A stretch of 64,000 nucleotides of DNA from Pseudomonas xionganensis (GTDB lineage: Bacteria; Pseudomonadota; Gammaproteobacteria; Pseudomonadales; Pseudomonadaceae): contig NZ_WKJZ01000001.1 of NCBI RefSeq assembly GCF_009763245.1, positions 1,008,455 to 1,072,454 of the forward strand, read 5' to 3'. Numbering within the stretch: position 1 is the stretch's first letter; every line of letters begins with the position of its first letter. The position numbers and the translations under genes are program-made. The notes beneath the pieces were generated by a model. That model was not told the origin of the DNA and searched no databases. It saw nothing but the letters and a program-made list of their open reading frames with translations. Shown one piece after another: positions 8,038-15,998 of this stretch.

Positions 8038-9585
8038 TTACGCATACAGGCTCCAGTGCTGTTCGCGGATACGCACCAGGCACAGGCGCAGCTCGGCTTC
8101 CAGGGCGCGGTCTTCGATCACCGGGGGGAAGTCAGCGGCCAGCGTTTCGCGCATGGCGGCCACCGGGGCGGGGATATGCACCTTGCCGTCGCGCTGGCGC
8201 AGCCACACGCCCTGGTTGGCGGCCAGCAGGGTGGCGGCGGCGACCTGCTCGGTCAGCTCCAGGCTGCGCAGGGCGTCGCGGGCGGCGATGGTGCCCATGC
8301 TCACCTTGTCCTGGTTGTGGCACTCGGTGGAGCGCGAGAACACGCTGGCCGGGAGGGTGTTTTTCAGGGCTTCGGCGGTCCAGGCGCTGGCGCCGATCTG
8401 CACCGCCTTGAAACCGTGGTTGATCATGGCGTTGACGCTCGGCGCGCCGGACAGGTTGCTCGGCAGGCCGTGGTTGTAGCGGGTGTCCACCAGCAGGGCG
8501 AGCTGGCGGTCGAGCAGGTCGGCGACATTGCCCACCAGGTTTTTCAGGCTGTCCATGGCGAAGGCGATATGCCCGCCGTAGAAGTGCCCGCCGTGCAGCA
8601 CGCGCTCGGCTTCGGCGTCGATCAGCGGGTTGTCGTTGGCGCTGTTCAGCTCGGTTTCGATGAACTGGCGCAGCAGGCCCAGGCTGTCGGCCAGCACCCC
8701 GAGCACATGGGGCGCGCAGCGCAGCGAGTAGCGATCCTGCAGGCGATGCAGTGGCGCGGTCGGCGCGTCGATGGCCAGGTCCTGGCGCAGCCAGGCGGCC
8801 ACCTGGGTCTGGCCCGGGTGCGGCTTGGCGGCGAACAGGCGTTCGTCGAAATGCTCCGGGTTGCCTTCCAGCGCCACCACGTTGAGTGCGGTGATGCGGG
8901 TGGCTAATCTCAGCAGGTAGTCGGCACGGGCATACGCCTGGCAGGCCAGGGCGGTCATCACTGCGGTGCCGTTCATCAGAGCCAGGGCTTCCTTGGGGCG
9001 CAGGGTCAGCGGCGTCCAGCCGAGTTCCTTGTGCACATCGGCGGCGCTGCGGCGTTCGCCCTTGAACATCACTTCGCGTTCACCGGACAGGGTGGCGGCC
9101 ACATAGGACAGCGGGGTGAGGTCGCCACTGGCGCCCACCGAGCCTTCTTCCGGGATTAGCGGCAGCACGTCGTATTCGAGGAAGGCCTGCAGGCGTTCCA
9201 GCAGCTCCACCCGTACCCCGGAGACGCCCTGGCACAGCGACTGCAAGCGCGCGGCCAGCACGGCGCGGGTACTGGCCTCATCCAGCAGCTGGCCCAGGCC
9301 GCAGCCGTGGAAGGTGTACAGATGACGCGGTAGCGCCTCGACCTGATGCAGCGGCACGGCCACCACGCAGGAGTCGCCGTAGCCGGTAGTGACGCCGTAT
9401 ATCACGCCTTCCTTGTCCAGCAGGCTGTCGAGAAAGCGCGCGCCCTTGGCGATCTTCTCGCGGTAGGCGGCATCGCTTTGCAGGCGGGGCGGGGCGCTGC
9501 GGTTGGCCAGGGCGACAACCTGTTCGATGCTCAAGGGGCGCTCGCCAAATACGATGGGATCAGGCTGATGTGTCGTCATCTTCAT
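8038..9585 (-). CDS. aromatic amino acid ammonia-lyase (HAL/PAL/TAL family)
   Basis: Lyase of 515 residues, the normal length for bacterial histidine ammonia-lyase. The Ala152-Ser153-Gly154 triad in GSVGASGDLTPLS will cyclise to the MIO cofactor, and the conserved Tyr63 of YGVTTGYG is present. The pair that sets substrate choice aligns to Phe92-His93 (TFHGCGLG), where histidine lyases have Ser-His, tyrosine lyases His-Leu and phenylalanine lyases Phe-Leu. In this operon it plausibly supplies an aryl acrylic acid (coumarate or cinnamate type) as starter or precursor for the AMP-ligase; a histidine-utilisation role is unlikely in this context. The start overlaps the acyltransferase by 26 bases; a second Met two codons in is an alternative. 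Confidence 0.85.
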   Translation of the reverse strand: MKMTTHQPDPIVFGERPLSIEQVVALANRSAPPRLQSDAAYREKIAKGARFLDSLLDKEGVIYGVTTGYGDSCVVAVPLHQVEALPRHLYTFHGCGLGQLLDEASTRAVLAARLQSLCQGVSGVRVELLERLQAFLEYDVLPLIPEEGSVGASGDLTPLSYVAATLSGEREVMFKGERRSAADVHKELGWTPLTLRPKEALALMNGTAVMTALACQAYARADYLLRLATRITALNVVALEGNPEHFDERLFAAKPHPGQTQVAAWLRQDLAIDAPTAPLHRLQDRYSLRCAPHVLGVLADSLGLLRQFIETELNSANDNPLIDAEAERVLHGGHFYGGHIAFAMDSLKNLVGNVADLLDRQLALLVDTRYNHGLPSNLSGAPSVNAMINHGFKAVQIGASAWTAEALKNTLPASVFSRSTECHNQDKVSMGTIAARDALRSLELTEQVAAATLLAANQGVWLRQRDGKVHIPAPVAAMRETLAADFPPVIEDRALEAELRLCLVRIREQHWSLYA

Positions 9586-10504
9586 TCCAGAACGGGTAAA
9601 AATTGAACCATTGCAGGGGGGCGTCCAGGCACTGTTGGGCGAGCTGGTCGGCGTAGCGTTGGGCCCAGCGGTGGATCACCTGCTCGCGTTCGCGGCGTGT
9701 CCATTCGATGCGCTGGGCGAAGGGCTGGATGCGAACTTGATAGCGGCCGTCGACCTTCAGACAGCTGAGCAGGTTGACCGGGCATTGCAGCAGGCCGGCC
9801 AGCAGCCAGGGACCCTGGGGGAAAGCAGCCGGCTTGCCGAGAAAGTCCACGCTGATAGTGCGCCCACCATGCAGGGGCACGCGGTCGCCGGCAATCGCCA
9901 GCCACTCGCCGCGCTCCAGACGGTTGGATAATTGCAACATAAGCGCCGGGTCCAGTTCGCTGACCTGGATCAGCCGCACATGGCTGGCGCCGGACTCACC
10001 GAGCAGGCGGTTGAACTGTTCGGCGTGCTTGGTGTGCACCAGCACATTCATCTGCACATGCTCGCCCAGTTCGGCCAGGGCGCGGCAGACTTCCAGATTG
10101 CCCAGGTGGGCGCCGACCAGCAGCTGCCCGGGTTCCTGGCGATGCAGCTGGCCACGCAGGTCGTGCGGGTCGATCAGGCTGATCTGCTCCAGGCCGAGCT
10201 TGCCGTTCCACACATCGAGCTTGTCCAGCAGGCTGTCGGCGAAGGCCATAAATTGGCGGAACACCGAGCGCCGACTGGGCTGCAGTTCGGTGCGCCCGCT
10301 CCAGGCCGCCAGGTTTGCCTGGTACTGCCAGATGCTGCGCCGCGCCCGGGCACCGAAGACGAAGAAGTACAGCACGATGGCATGGATCAGCGGGCTGATC
10401 AGGCGCCGGCCGAGCAGGCGGGCGAGTACGGCGGTGAGCTTCATCAGGGCATAGCTGCCGCGCTCGCCCTGGCGGGCCCAGTGGGCGTTGTGCTGCGCGC
10501 TCAT
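9560..10504 (-). CDS. LpxL/HtrB-like lysophospholipid acyltransferase of the aryl polyene cluster
   Basis: A 314-residue membrane-associated acyltransferase. A hydrophobic segment at about 35-52 (ISPLIHAIVLYFFVFGA) anchors it, and the HxxxxE catalytic motif is present as HLGNLE at 132-137. This is the family that adds acyl chains to lipid A. In aryl polyene operons it is proposed to build the lipid anchor to which the polyene is attached, together with the glycosyltransferase just upstream. The ATG at 10504 overlaps the glycosyltransferase stop (ATGA), which fixes the start. In some organisms these two activities occur as one ApeJ-type protein; here they are separate. Confidence 0.82.
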   Translation of the reverse strand: MSAQHNAHWARQGERGSYALMKLTAVLARLLGRRLISPLIHAIVLYFFVFGARARRSIWQYQANLAAWSGRTELQPSRRSVFRQFMAFADSLLDKLDVWNGKLGLEQISLIDPHDLRGQLHRQEPGQLLVGAHLGNLEVCRALAELGEHVQMNVLVHTKHAEQFNRLLGESGASHVRLIQVSELDPALMLQLSNRLERGEWLAIAGDRVPLHGGRTISVDFLGKPAAFPQGPWLLAGLLQCPVNLLSCLKVDGRYQVRIQPFAQRIEWTRREREQVIHRWAQRYADQLAQQCLDAPLQWFNFYPFWNEDDDTSA

Positions 10505-11235
10505 CGGCGCCACCTGCGCCAGAGGATCCATGGCGCGCGCAGCAGCATGGCGAAGAACAGCTTGGCGTGCATCTTCGAGATCAGCGCGTTGTCGTGCCAC
10601 AGGCGAAAATGCGACAGGCCGTCCAGGGGGTAGTGCACTCGGGTCGGCAGCCAGTGCATGGGCTGGTTGCGCCAGGCCAGGCGCACGAGGATTTCCGGGT
10701 CGAAGTCCATGCGCTTGCCCAGGCCGGCCGAGTCGATCAGGGCCACGCTGGGCTCCAGGGGATAGACGCGAAAGCCGCACATGGCGTCGCGAATGCTCAG
10801 CGACAGGCTGTTGATCCACACCCAGACATGGGTCAGATAGCGGGCATAGAGGCGGCTTTTCGGCACGCTGTCGTCGTATACCGGGTAGCCGCAGATCAGC
10901 GCCTCGGGGGCGGCGCGGGAGGCGTCGAGAAAACGCGCCACATCGCCCAGGTCGTGCTGGCCGTCGGCGTCCACCTGCAGGGCATGGCTAAAGCCCAGGC
11001 GCTGCGCCTCGCGCAGGCCGGCCATGACCGCGCCGCCCTTGCCCTGGTTGACCGGCAGGCGAACGAGATGGGTGCTGTCCTGTTTCGCCAGCTCGTCCAT
11101 CACCGCCGCGCAGGCCGGGCTGGAGGCATCGTCCACCAGCACGCAAGGCAGGCCAGCGCCGCGCAGGGCGGCGACCACGGTGGGCAGCGCGTGTTCGTGG
11201 TTGTACACCGGGATCACGGCGCAGGGCTTATGCAT
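10501..11235 (-). CDS. family 2 glycosyltransferase of the aryl polyene cluster
   Basis: A 244-residue GT-A fold glycosyltransferase. It starts with VIPVYNHEHALP and VLVDDASS, carries the metal-binding DADGQHD motif, and has a C-terminal hydrophobic and basic stretch (FFAMLLRAPWILWRRWRR) that suggests membrane association. It probably transfers a sugar to or from the lipid anchor of the aryl polyene. The ATG at 11235 is preferred over an upstream in-frame ATG because the latter would add REP-derived residues. Its stop is coupled to the acyltransferase start. Sugar donor and acceptor cannot be read from the sequence. Confidence 0.82.
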   Translation of the reverse strand: MHKPCAVIPVYNHEHALPTVVAALRGAGLPCVLVDDASSPACAAVMDELAKQDSTHLVRLPVNQGKGGAVMAGLREAQRLGFSHALQVDADGQHDLGDVARFLDASRAAPEALICGYPVYDDSVPKSRLYARYLTHVWVWINSLSLSIRDAMCGFRVYPLEPSVALIDSAGLGKRMDFDPEILVRLAWRNQPMHWLPTRVHYPLDGLSHFRLWHDNALISKMHAKLFFAMLLRAPWILWRRWRR

Positions 11236-11249
11236 GCGCCAGTACCTGC

Positions 11250-11311
11250 GTAGGGTGGGCAACGCCGCAGGCTTGCCCACCATGGTGGATGGCTGCGGCC
11301 ATCCACCCTAC
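11250..11311. repeat. REP pair between the AMP-ligase and the glycosyltransferase
   Basis: Two head-to-head palindromes lie in the 93-base gap: 11250-11280, beginning GTAGGGTGGGC, and 11284-11311, ending in CCACCCTAC. Each folds to a stem-loop. The arrangement matches the pair at 33257-33326, so this is a BIME-like REP doublet within an operon. It could stabilise or attenuate the transcript between the two genes. Confidence 0.7.
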
Positions 11312-11328
11312 GTCGAGTGCGTGGTGCT

Positions 11329-12996
11329 TCATTGCCGCGCTCCCAGAAGGATGCGCCCGGACGAACAGGCGGCCTCGCCATTGCGGTAGGCGAAGTACAG
11401 CTTGCCGCGCTCGGCGTCGAAACGCAGGCTCAGCTGCAGGCGGTCGCCGGGGCGTACCAGTTGCTGGAATTTCAGCACTTCCATACCGCAGAAGCGCGGT
11501 GGCAGATCCTCGATCAGCTGGCGCGCCAGTTGCTGGGCCCAGTCCACCTGAACCACACCGGGCAGCACCGGGGTCTGCGGGAAGTGCCCGGTAAAGTGGG
11601 CCAGATCCAGCGGCACCTCCAGCTCCAGCTGCCATTCGCTGTTCTGCTCCACCGCCGACAGCGGCGCCACTGCGGTGGGGCGTGGCTCTGCCAGCAGGCG
11701 CTCCACCTCAGCCTGGGCCAGCTTGCCCTGGCTGTTGTAGGGCAGCTGGGCCAGCAGGCGCCAACGGCGCGGCAGGGCGATGGCTTCGCAATGCTCGCCC
11801 AGGTGGCGACGCAGGGTTTCGATCAGGGTCTTGCGCCCCTGGTTGCGCAGGGCATGCAGGCCGGCCGGGCTCGGGGCCAGCAGCGCGCCCAGATAGGCGC
11901 GGCCCTGCTGGATAACCCCCAGGCGCACATCGCTGACCCACTCATGGCTGAGTAGCGCCTGTTCCAGCATGGGCAGGGAAATACGCTTTTCTTCCAGCTT
12001 GATAATCCGGTCCAGGCGCCCGCGCAGGGCAAAGCGGCCATCGGCCTGCAGCTCCACCGCATCGGCGGTCTGTTCGCTATGCCCGGCCGGTAGGTAGGGC
12101 GAGGTCAGTTTCAGCGCGCCGCTGTCATCCTGGCCCAGTTCGATGCCGGCAAAGGGCGTCCACAGCTCGCCACCCTGGCGCCAGGCGATGCCGCCGGTTT
12201 CCGAGCTGCCGTAGATTTCCGTGGGCCACTGGCCGAGCAAGGCCTGCAGTTCGGCGGCGGTCTCGGCGGGCAGGGCTCCGCCGGAGGAAAAGACCTGGCG
12301 CACCGCCCGGAGTGCATTCCAGTCAAGGTTATCGCCCATTCTTTTTAATAAGGCTGGGCTGGCGACCCAGGCGAAATCCTTGCCACTGGCCAAGCTTTCC
12401 CGCTGTAGATCCTCGGGAAAGGGCTGGGCGCGGCGGGCAAAGACTCTGCCGGCGCACAGTGGCCAGAGCAGGCGAAACAGCAGGCCGTAGATATGCTGGG
12501 TGGCGACGCTGCCGAGGAGGGTCGCCTGGCCCAGTTGCTTGCCCCATAGCTGCTCCAGGGAAGTGATCTCGTTGCTCAGCTGGCGCAGGGACTTGTCGAT
12601 CAGCTTGGCCTCGCCGCTGGAGCCCGAGGTGCACAGGGTCAGTTGGCAGTGGTCGAGATCCAGCGCCGCGCCAGCCAGGGGCAGGGCGTCAGCCAGATCC
12701 AGATCGGCCAGGCTATCCAGCCACAGGTCGCATTGGCCTGCCAGGCGCTGGCGGGTCTGGGGCTGGGCGTCGGCCGGCAGCAGCACGCTGACCCCGGCAC
12801 GCCAGGCGCCCAGTAGGGCGATGGCCAGTTCGCCGGCATCTTCCAGATACAGGGCCAGGCGCTGGATGTTGCGCGCCTTGAGGGCACCCGCCAGGTGCAG
12901 GGCCTGTTGGCGCAGGGCGGCGTGATCCAGATCGGCGCACACGGCGCGACCGGGGTGGGCGTCCAGCAGCTGCCGCTCAAGGCTCAGCCAGGTCAT
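11329..12996 (-). CDS. AMP-ligase fused to hotdog dehydratase (ApeH-ApeI fusion)
   Basis: A 555-residue two-domain protein. Residues 1-440 form an adenylate-forming ligase with the P-loop TSGSSGEAK (123-131), YGSSETGG (262-269), GRLDRIIK (326-333) and the C-terminal catalytic Lys425 in NSQGK. This domain should activate an aryl acid and load it on an ACP. Residues about 452-555 form a FabZ-like hotdog domain with GHFPQTPVLPG (His471) and QVDWAQQL, matching ApeI, the partner of the ApeP dehydratase. In the characterised Xenorhabdus and E. coli systems these are separate genes. The start is the ATG at 12996, overlapping the upstream stop (ATGA) and preceded by AGGAG; longer in-frame readings run through the upstream gene. 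Confidence 0.85.
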   Translation of the reverse strand: MTWLSLERQLLDAHPGRAVCADLDHAALRQQALHLAGALKARNIQRLALYLEDAGELAIALLGAWRAGVSVLLPADAQPQTRQRLAGQCDLWLDSLADLDLADALPLAGAALDLDHCQLTLCTSGSSGEAKLIDKSLRQLSNEITSLEQLWGKQLGQATLLGSVATQHIYGLLFRLLWPLCAGRVFARRAQPFPEDLQRESLASGKDFAWVASPALLKRMGDNLDWNALRAVRQVFSSGGALPAETAAELQALLGQWPTEIYGSSETGGIAWRQGGELWTPFAGIELGQDDSGALKLTSPYLPAGHSEQTADAVELQADGRFALRGRLDRIIKLEEKRISLPMLEQALLSHEWVSDVRLGVIQQGRAYLGALLAPSPAGLHALRNQGRKTLIETLRRHLGEHCEAIALPRRWRLLAQLPYNSQGKLAQAEVERLLAEPRPTAVAPLSAVEQNSEWQLELEVPLDLAHFTGHFPQTPVLPGVVQVDWAQQLARQLIEDLPPRFCGMEVLKFQQLVRPGDRLQLSLRFDAERGKLYFAYRNGEAACSSGRILLGARQ

Positions 12997-13538
12997 GCAT
13001 CTCTCCTTACACGCTGGCGCACCAGCCATTCGCCGGCAAACAGCAGGCCCATCAGGCCGTAGGCGATGAGCCCGGTATACAGGGTCCACCAGCTCAGCGG
13101 CGCCCAGAGATTCAGCGCCACCACCACCAGGCCGTTGAGCAGAAAGAAGCCGGCCCAGACCTGGGTCACGCTGCGGGTATAGCGCACCGCGCGCTCGGGC
13201 AGGTCCGGCTCGCTCAGGCGCGCCAGGCGCTCGATCAGCGGTGGGCCGAATTTCAGGCTGAGGCCGAACAGCGCCAGCAGCAGGGCATTGAGCAGCACCG
13301 GATACCAGCGCAGCAGCTCCGGGGTATCCGCCAGGCCCAGCAGCAGGCAGAAGGCCAGGGCGCTACCGGCCATCCAGCGGCTGCCGGGCTTGCTGGGCTG
13401 GGTCAGGGCGCGGGCCAGCCACAGGCTGCCGAGCAGCAGGGCGAACAGGCGCGGCGACAGGTGCTCCATGCCGTAGTACACGGCAAAGGGGTAGAGCAGC
13501 CCGGCCAGCAGCACGAGCAGGGCGAACAGGCGGCGCAT
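12993..13538 (-). CDS. COG4648-like inner-membrane protein (ApeG-like)
   Basis: A 181-residue polytopic membrane protein. Hydrophobic segments are at about 4-22, 30-45, 57-70, 80-97, 125-147 and 150-168, and the C-terminus is Arg-rich. Proteins of this type recur between the ACP and AMP-ligase genes of aryl polyene clusters, but their function is not known. It shares one base with the upstream ACP stop (TAATG) and four with the AMP-ligase start, so it is translated as part of the operon. Confidence 0.75.
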   Translation of the reverse strand: MRRLFALLVLLAGLLYPFAVYYGMEHLSPRLFALLLGSLWLARALTQPSKPGSRWMAGSALAFCLLLGLADTPELLRWYPVLLNALLLALFGLSLKFGPPLIERLARLSEPDLPERAVRYTRSVTQVWAGFFLLNGLVVVALNLWAPLSWWTLYTGLIAYGLMGLLFAGEWLVRQRVRRDA

Positions 13539-13798
13539 TATTCGGCGGCGGGAGCGTTGACCAGCTGGAACACGGCCTCGACCACATCGCCGACGCTGCG
13601 CACCGCCTTGAATTCCTCGGCGGCCAGCTTCTTGCCGGTCTGGCGCTTGATATGGTCGATCAGGTCCACCGCATCGATGCTGTCGATTTCCAGGTCCTGA
13701 TACAGATTGGCGTCCAGGGTGATGCGCTCGGCTTCCAGCTCGAACAGCTCGACCAGGGCGTCACGCAGGGTGTCGAAGATTTCTTCACGGGTTTGCAT
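13538..13798 (-). CDS. acyl carrier protein (ApeF-like)
   Basis: An 86-residue ACP, nearly all helix by eye. The phosphopantetheine attachment site is the Ser in DLEIDSIDAVDLIDHI at about residue 40, a canonical DSI/DSL motif, and the protein is acidic as expected. In the aryl polyene system two ACPs divide the work of starter loading and chain extension; which one this is cannot be settled from sequence alone. It starts 12 bases after the other ACP gene and ends one base into the membrane-protein gene. Confidence 0.88.
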   Translation of the reverse strand: MQTREEIFDTLRDALVELFELEAERITLDANLYQDLEIDSIDAVDLIDHIKRQTGKKLAAEEFKAVRSVGDVVEAVFQLVNAPAAE

Positions 13799-13810
13799 CG
13801 GCGCGGTTCC

Positions 13811-14071
13811 TCAGGCGGTCTGTTGCGATGACACGAATGCCGCCAGGCTGGCCACGTTGGCAAAGTGCTTGCGGGTGTCCTTGGCTTCGGCGTCGATCTT
13901 GATGCCGAAACGCTTCTGGATGGCCAGGCCGAGCTCCAGGGCGTCCACCGAATCCAGGCCCAGGCCCTCGCCGAACAGGGTCAGATCGGCGGCGATATCC
14001 TCGGCGGCCATGTCTTCCAGGCCCAGGGCCTCGATGATCAGGTGCTTAATCTCCAGCTGTAAATCGCTCAT
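13811..14071 (-). CDS. acyl carrier protein (ApeE-like)
   Basis: A second 86-residue ACP with the attachment Ser41 in EGLGLDSVDALELGL. This motif is of the phosphopantetheine-binding type typical of the first ACP in aryl polyene operons (ApeE), which in Xenorhabdus receives the aryl starter from ApeH. The start is the ATG at 14071, which overlaps the end of the PlsC-type acyltransferase by 26 bases; a longer in-frame reading would extend into that gene in another frame. It shares little sequence with the neighbouring ACP beyond the motif, which suggests division of function rather than recent duplication. Confidence 0.88.
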   Translation of the reverse strand: MSDLQLEIKHLIIEALGLEDMAAEDIAADLTLFGEGLGLDSVDALELGLAIQKRFGIKIDAEAKDTRKHFANVASLAAFVSSQQTA

Positions 14072-14861
14072 CTTTGGCGAGCTCCTTAATAAAGTGTTGG
14101 TGCAGATGGTCGTTGAGTTTACGCGAGGCAAGCGGCGCCGGGCCCAGGGCATTGAAGGCCTGCGGGTCGATATCCTCGCCCACGCGCAGGCGAAAGTGGA
14201 AACGACGCGACGGAATGCTGTACCAGGGCTCGGCCTTGGTCAGGGTGGTGGGGCTGACGCTGATCACCACCGGGGTGACGATACGCGCGCCGCGGATGGC
14301 GATGGCCGCCGCGCCGCGGTGAAAGTCCGGCGCCTGCCCCGGAGTGGTGCGGGTGCCTTCGGGGAAGACGATCAGGGTCTGGCCGCCCTGCAGGGCGCCG
14401 GCGGCTTCGTCGAGCATGTCCAGGCTGCCGCTGTTGCTGATATAGCCGGCGGCGCGAATCGGCCCGCGCATGCTCGGGTTGTCCCACAGGCTCTGTTTGA
14501 CCACGCAATTGGCATCGCGAATAAAGGCGATCAGCACCACCACATCGATCAGCGAGGGGTGGTTGGCGATCACCAGTTGCCCCGGCTGGCCCAGGCGCTC
14601 GATGCCTTCCACCTCATAGGTCAGCACGCCCATGTGGTACATAAAGCGCACGAACTTGTAGAAGGTCCAGCTGACCACGGCGCGGGCCCGGCGGCGGTGC
14701 AGCAGGGCGTCGCCCGGCAGCAGGCTGAGCAGCGGGAACACCAGCACCCGCAGCAGTACGCCGCCGATGCCGAACAGGCTGAAGCTCAGGGCTGTAGCCA
14801 GCAGGCGCCAGGCATAGGGCGCGCTGTGCGGGCTCAGGCCCCGTTGCGAGACCATGTCCAT
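14046..14861 (-). CDS. PlsC-family 1-acyl-glycerol-3-phosphate acyltransferase-like (ApeD-like)
   Basis: A 271-residue membrane acyltransferase. After N-terminal hydrophobic segments (about 20-50) come the catalytic NHPSLID (HxxxxD) box and the FPEGTRT box for glycerol-phosphate-type acceptors. It is of the lysophospholipid acyltransferase family. In aryl polyene clusters it likely helps build or load the lipid anchor. The ATG at 14861 has GGAAG eight bases upstream; the ATG at 14855 is an alternative. It overlaps the chain-length factor gene by 28 bases and the ACP gene by 26. Confidence 0.83.
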   Translation of the reverse strand: MDMVSQRGLSPHSAPYAWRLLATALSFSLFGIGGVLLRVLVFPLLSLLPGDALLHRRRARAVVSWTFYKFVRFMYHMGVLTYEVEGIERLGQPGQLVIANHPSLIDVVVLIAFIRDANCVVKQSLWDNPSMRGPIRAAGYISNSGSLDMLDEAAGALQGGQTLIVFPEGTRTTPGQAPDFHRGAAAIAIRGARIVTPVVISVSPTTLTKAEPWYSIPSRRFHFRLRVGEDIDPQAFNALGPAPLASRKLNDHLHQHFIKELAKDERFTAGD

Positions 14862-15550
14862 TGGCGTTTCTTCCAGTGATGCTGAAGGTGGGGCTGGTCG
14901 CTGCACAGGGCGCGCACCAGATTGAGGGCGTGGGGCCATTCGCTGCGCGGGCCGCTGGCGCTGGCCAGTTGCAGCGTCCAGTCGCGGCCCGGGGTCAGCA
15001 GCAGGGCAACGGCGTAGGAGAACGGCACATCGTCAATAAAGGGCTGGTACAGCGCCGGCGGGCGCTCCTCGGCAATCACCAGCAGTACCGCCGGTGCACC
15101 TTCGGCGAGCAGGCCGCATGCCTCCAGCACGGCATGCTCCAGGCCGTCGCCTTCGGCGGCCAGGGCGGTCATTTCGCTGTGATCGCCGCGCTGGATCGAC
15201 CACAGGCCGATAATCGCGTTATGTACCGAGAGGCTGAACTGGGTGGGCGACAGCGGCTCGCCACGGCCCAGGTCTTCGAGGATGGCCAGGGTGCGCGGGG
15301 TTTCCCCGTGACGGCTGGCAAACACCATGGGCATCGGCCCGTGGGCGTCGGCCAGGGGCCAGGCGACATGAAAGGCCATGCGCGCCAGGCGACTCAGACG
15401 GCGGCGCTGCATGGCGGGGAGAAAGCCGACATCCGGCTGCTGGCCCTGATCGTCCAGGCGCACGGGGGCCTGGTGCCAGGCGCACCAGTCAGCCGTGCTG
15501 TCCAGGCCAGGGGCCCAGGCACGCCATTGTTCGATCCTGAAGTCGGTCAC
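14834..15550 (-). CDS. apeC: beta-ketoacyl synthase-like chain-length factor (ApeC-like)
   Basis: A 238-residue protein of the N-terminal-only ketosynthase type found in aryl polyene clusters. It opens FRIEQWRAWAPGL and has SPTQFSLSVHNAIIG at about 101-115. No ketosynthase active-site Cys motif is present, consistent with a chain-length factor that pairs with the ApeO-like enzyme at 977-2176. GTG at 15550 is chosen as start because AAAGAG stands just upstream and homologs begin near the FxIxxWxAW motif; an ATG at 15586 has no ribosome site. As the first gene of the minus-strand run it should lie just downstream of the cluster promoter. Confidence 0.78.
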   Translation of the reverse strand: MTDFRIEQWRAWAPGLDSTADWCAWHQAPVRLDDQGQQPDVGFLPAMQRRRLSRLARMAFHVAWPLADAHGPMPMVFASRHGETPRTLAILEDLGRGEPLSPTQFSLSVHNAIIGLWSIQRGDHSEMTALAAEGDGLEHAVLEACGLLAEGAPAVLLVIAEERPPALYQPFIDDVPFSYAVALLLTPGRDWTLQLASASGPRSEWPHALNLVRALCSDQPHLQHHWKKRQWTWSRNGA

Positions 15551-15998
15551 GCGGAAGGCTCTTTCCGGCCCCGTAGGGGCGTCCATGTCGGCTGCGGCCA
15601 GACCCGGGCGGCCAGCAGGCGACCGTGGGTATGGCGAGGTGCCGGCATTATCCCGTCAAGGGCGGGGCTAGGCAAATCTTGTAACAATCTGCTCAAAGTC
15701 TGCTGCGCGTCGGCCCTGCTGCGTCAGAAGCAGGCTCGAAAGCCGCTTGTGGCTAACGCACTTCAGTACGGCCCCGAAGGGGCGAGCGAAGCGAGTAATG
15801 CTCATGTACAACTTTTACACTCCGCGCCTCGCCTGCTTTTTCCTTGCATGGCTCTAGCTCGCGAGCCTTTGAGCGGGTTGTAACAGAAGATTCTCCAGCT
15901 GTTTTGCCGCGCTTTTGCCGAAAATCTCCCTCTTGTCATGCAGTTTGCATAGAATCCACAACCACTTCGGGGCTTATTTGGGTTAGGGGGATTGTTCC
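15551..15998. other. 448-bp divergent intergenic region (APE operon / parA-like)
   Basis: This gap separates the first gene of the aryl polyene run from the plus-strand ParA-like gene and must hold promoters for both. About half of it is the MITE-like repeat at 15681-15884. The rest shows an AGGGGG ribosome site before 15999 but no promoter I can name with confidence. Confidence 0.6.
15681..15884. repeat. 204-bp MITE-like repeat with imperfect 24-bp terminal inverted repeats
   Basis: The left end (15681-15704, starting GTAACAATCTGCTC) is an imperfect inverted copy of the right end (15861-15884). The interior has a core reading CGGCCCCGAAGGGG then GAGCGAAGCGA, which recurs in the element at 24305-24508 and in part at 41285-41320. 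There is no open reading frame that looks real. It resembles a short non-autonomous transposable repeat. Confidence 0.65.
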
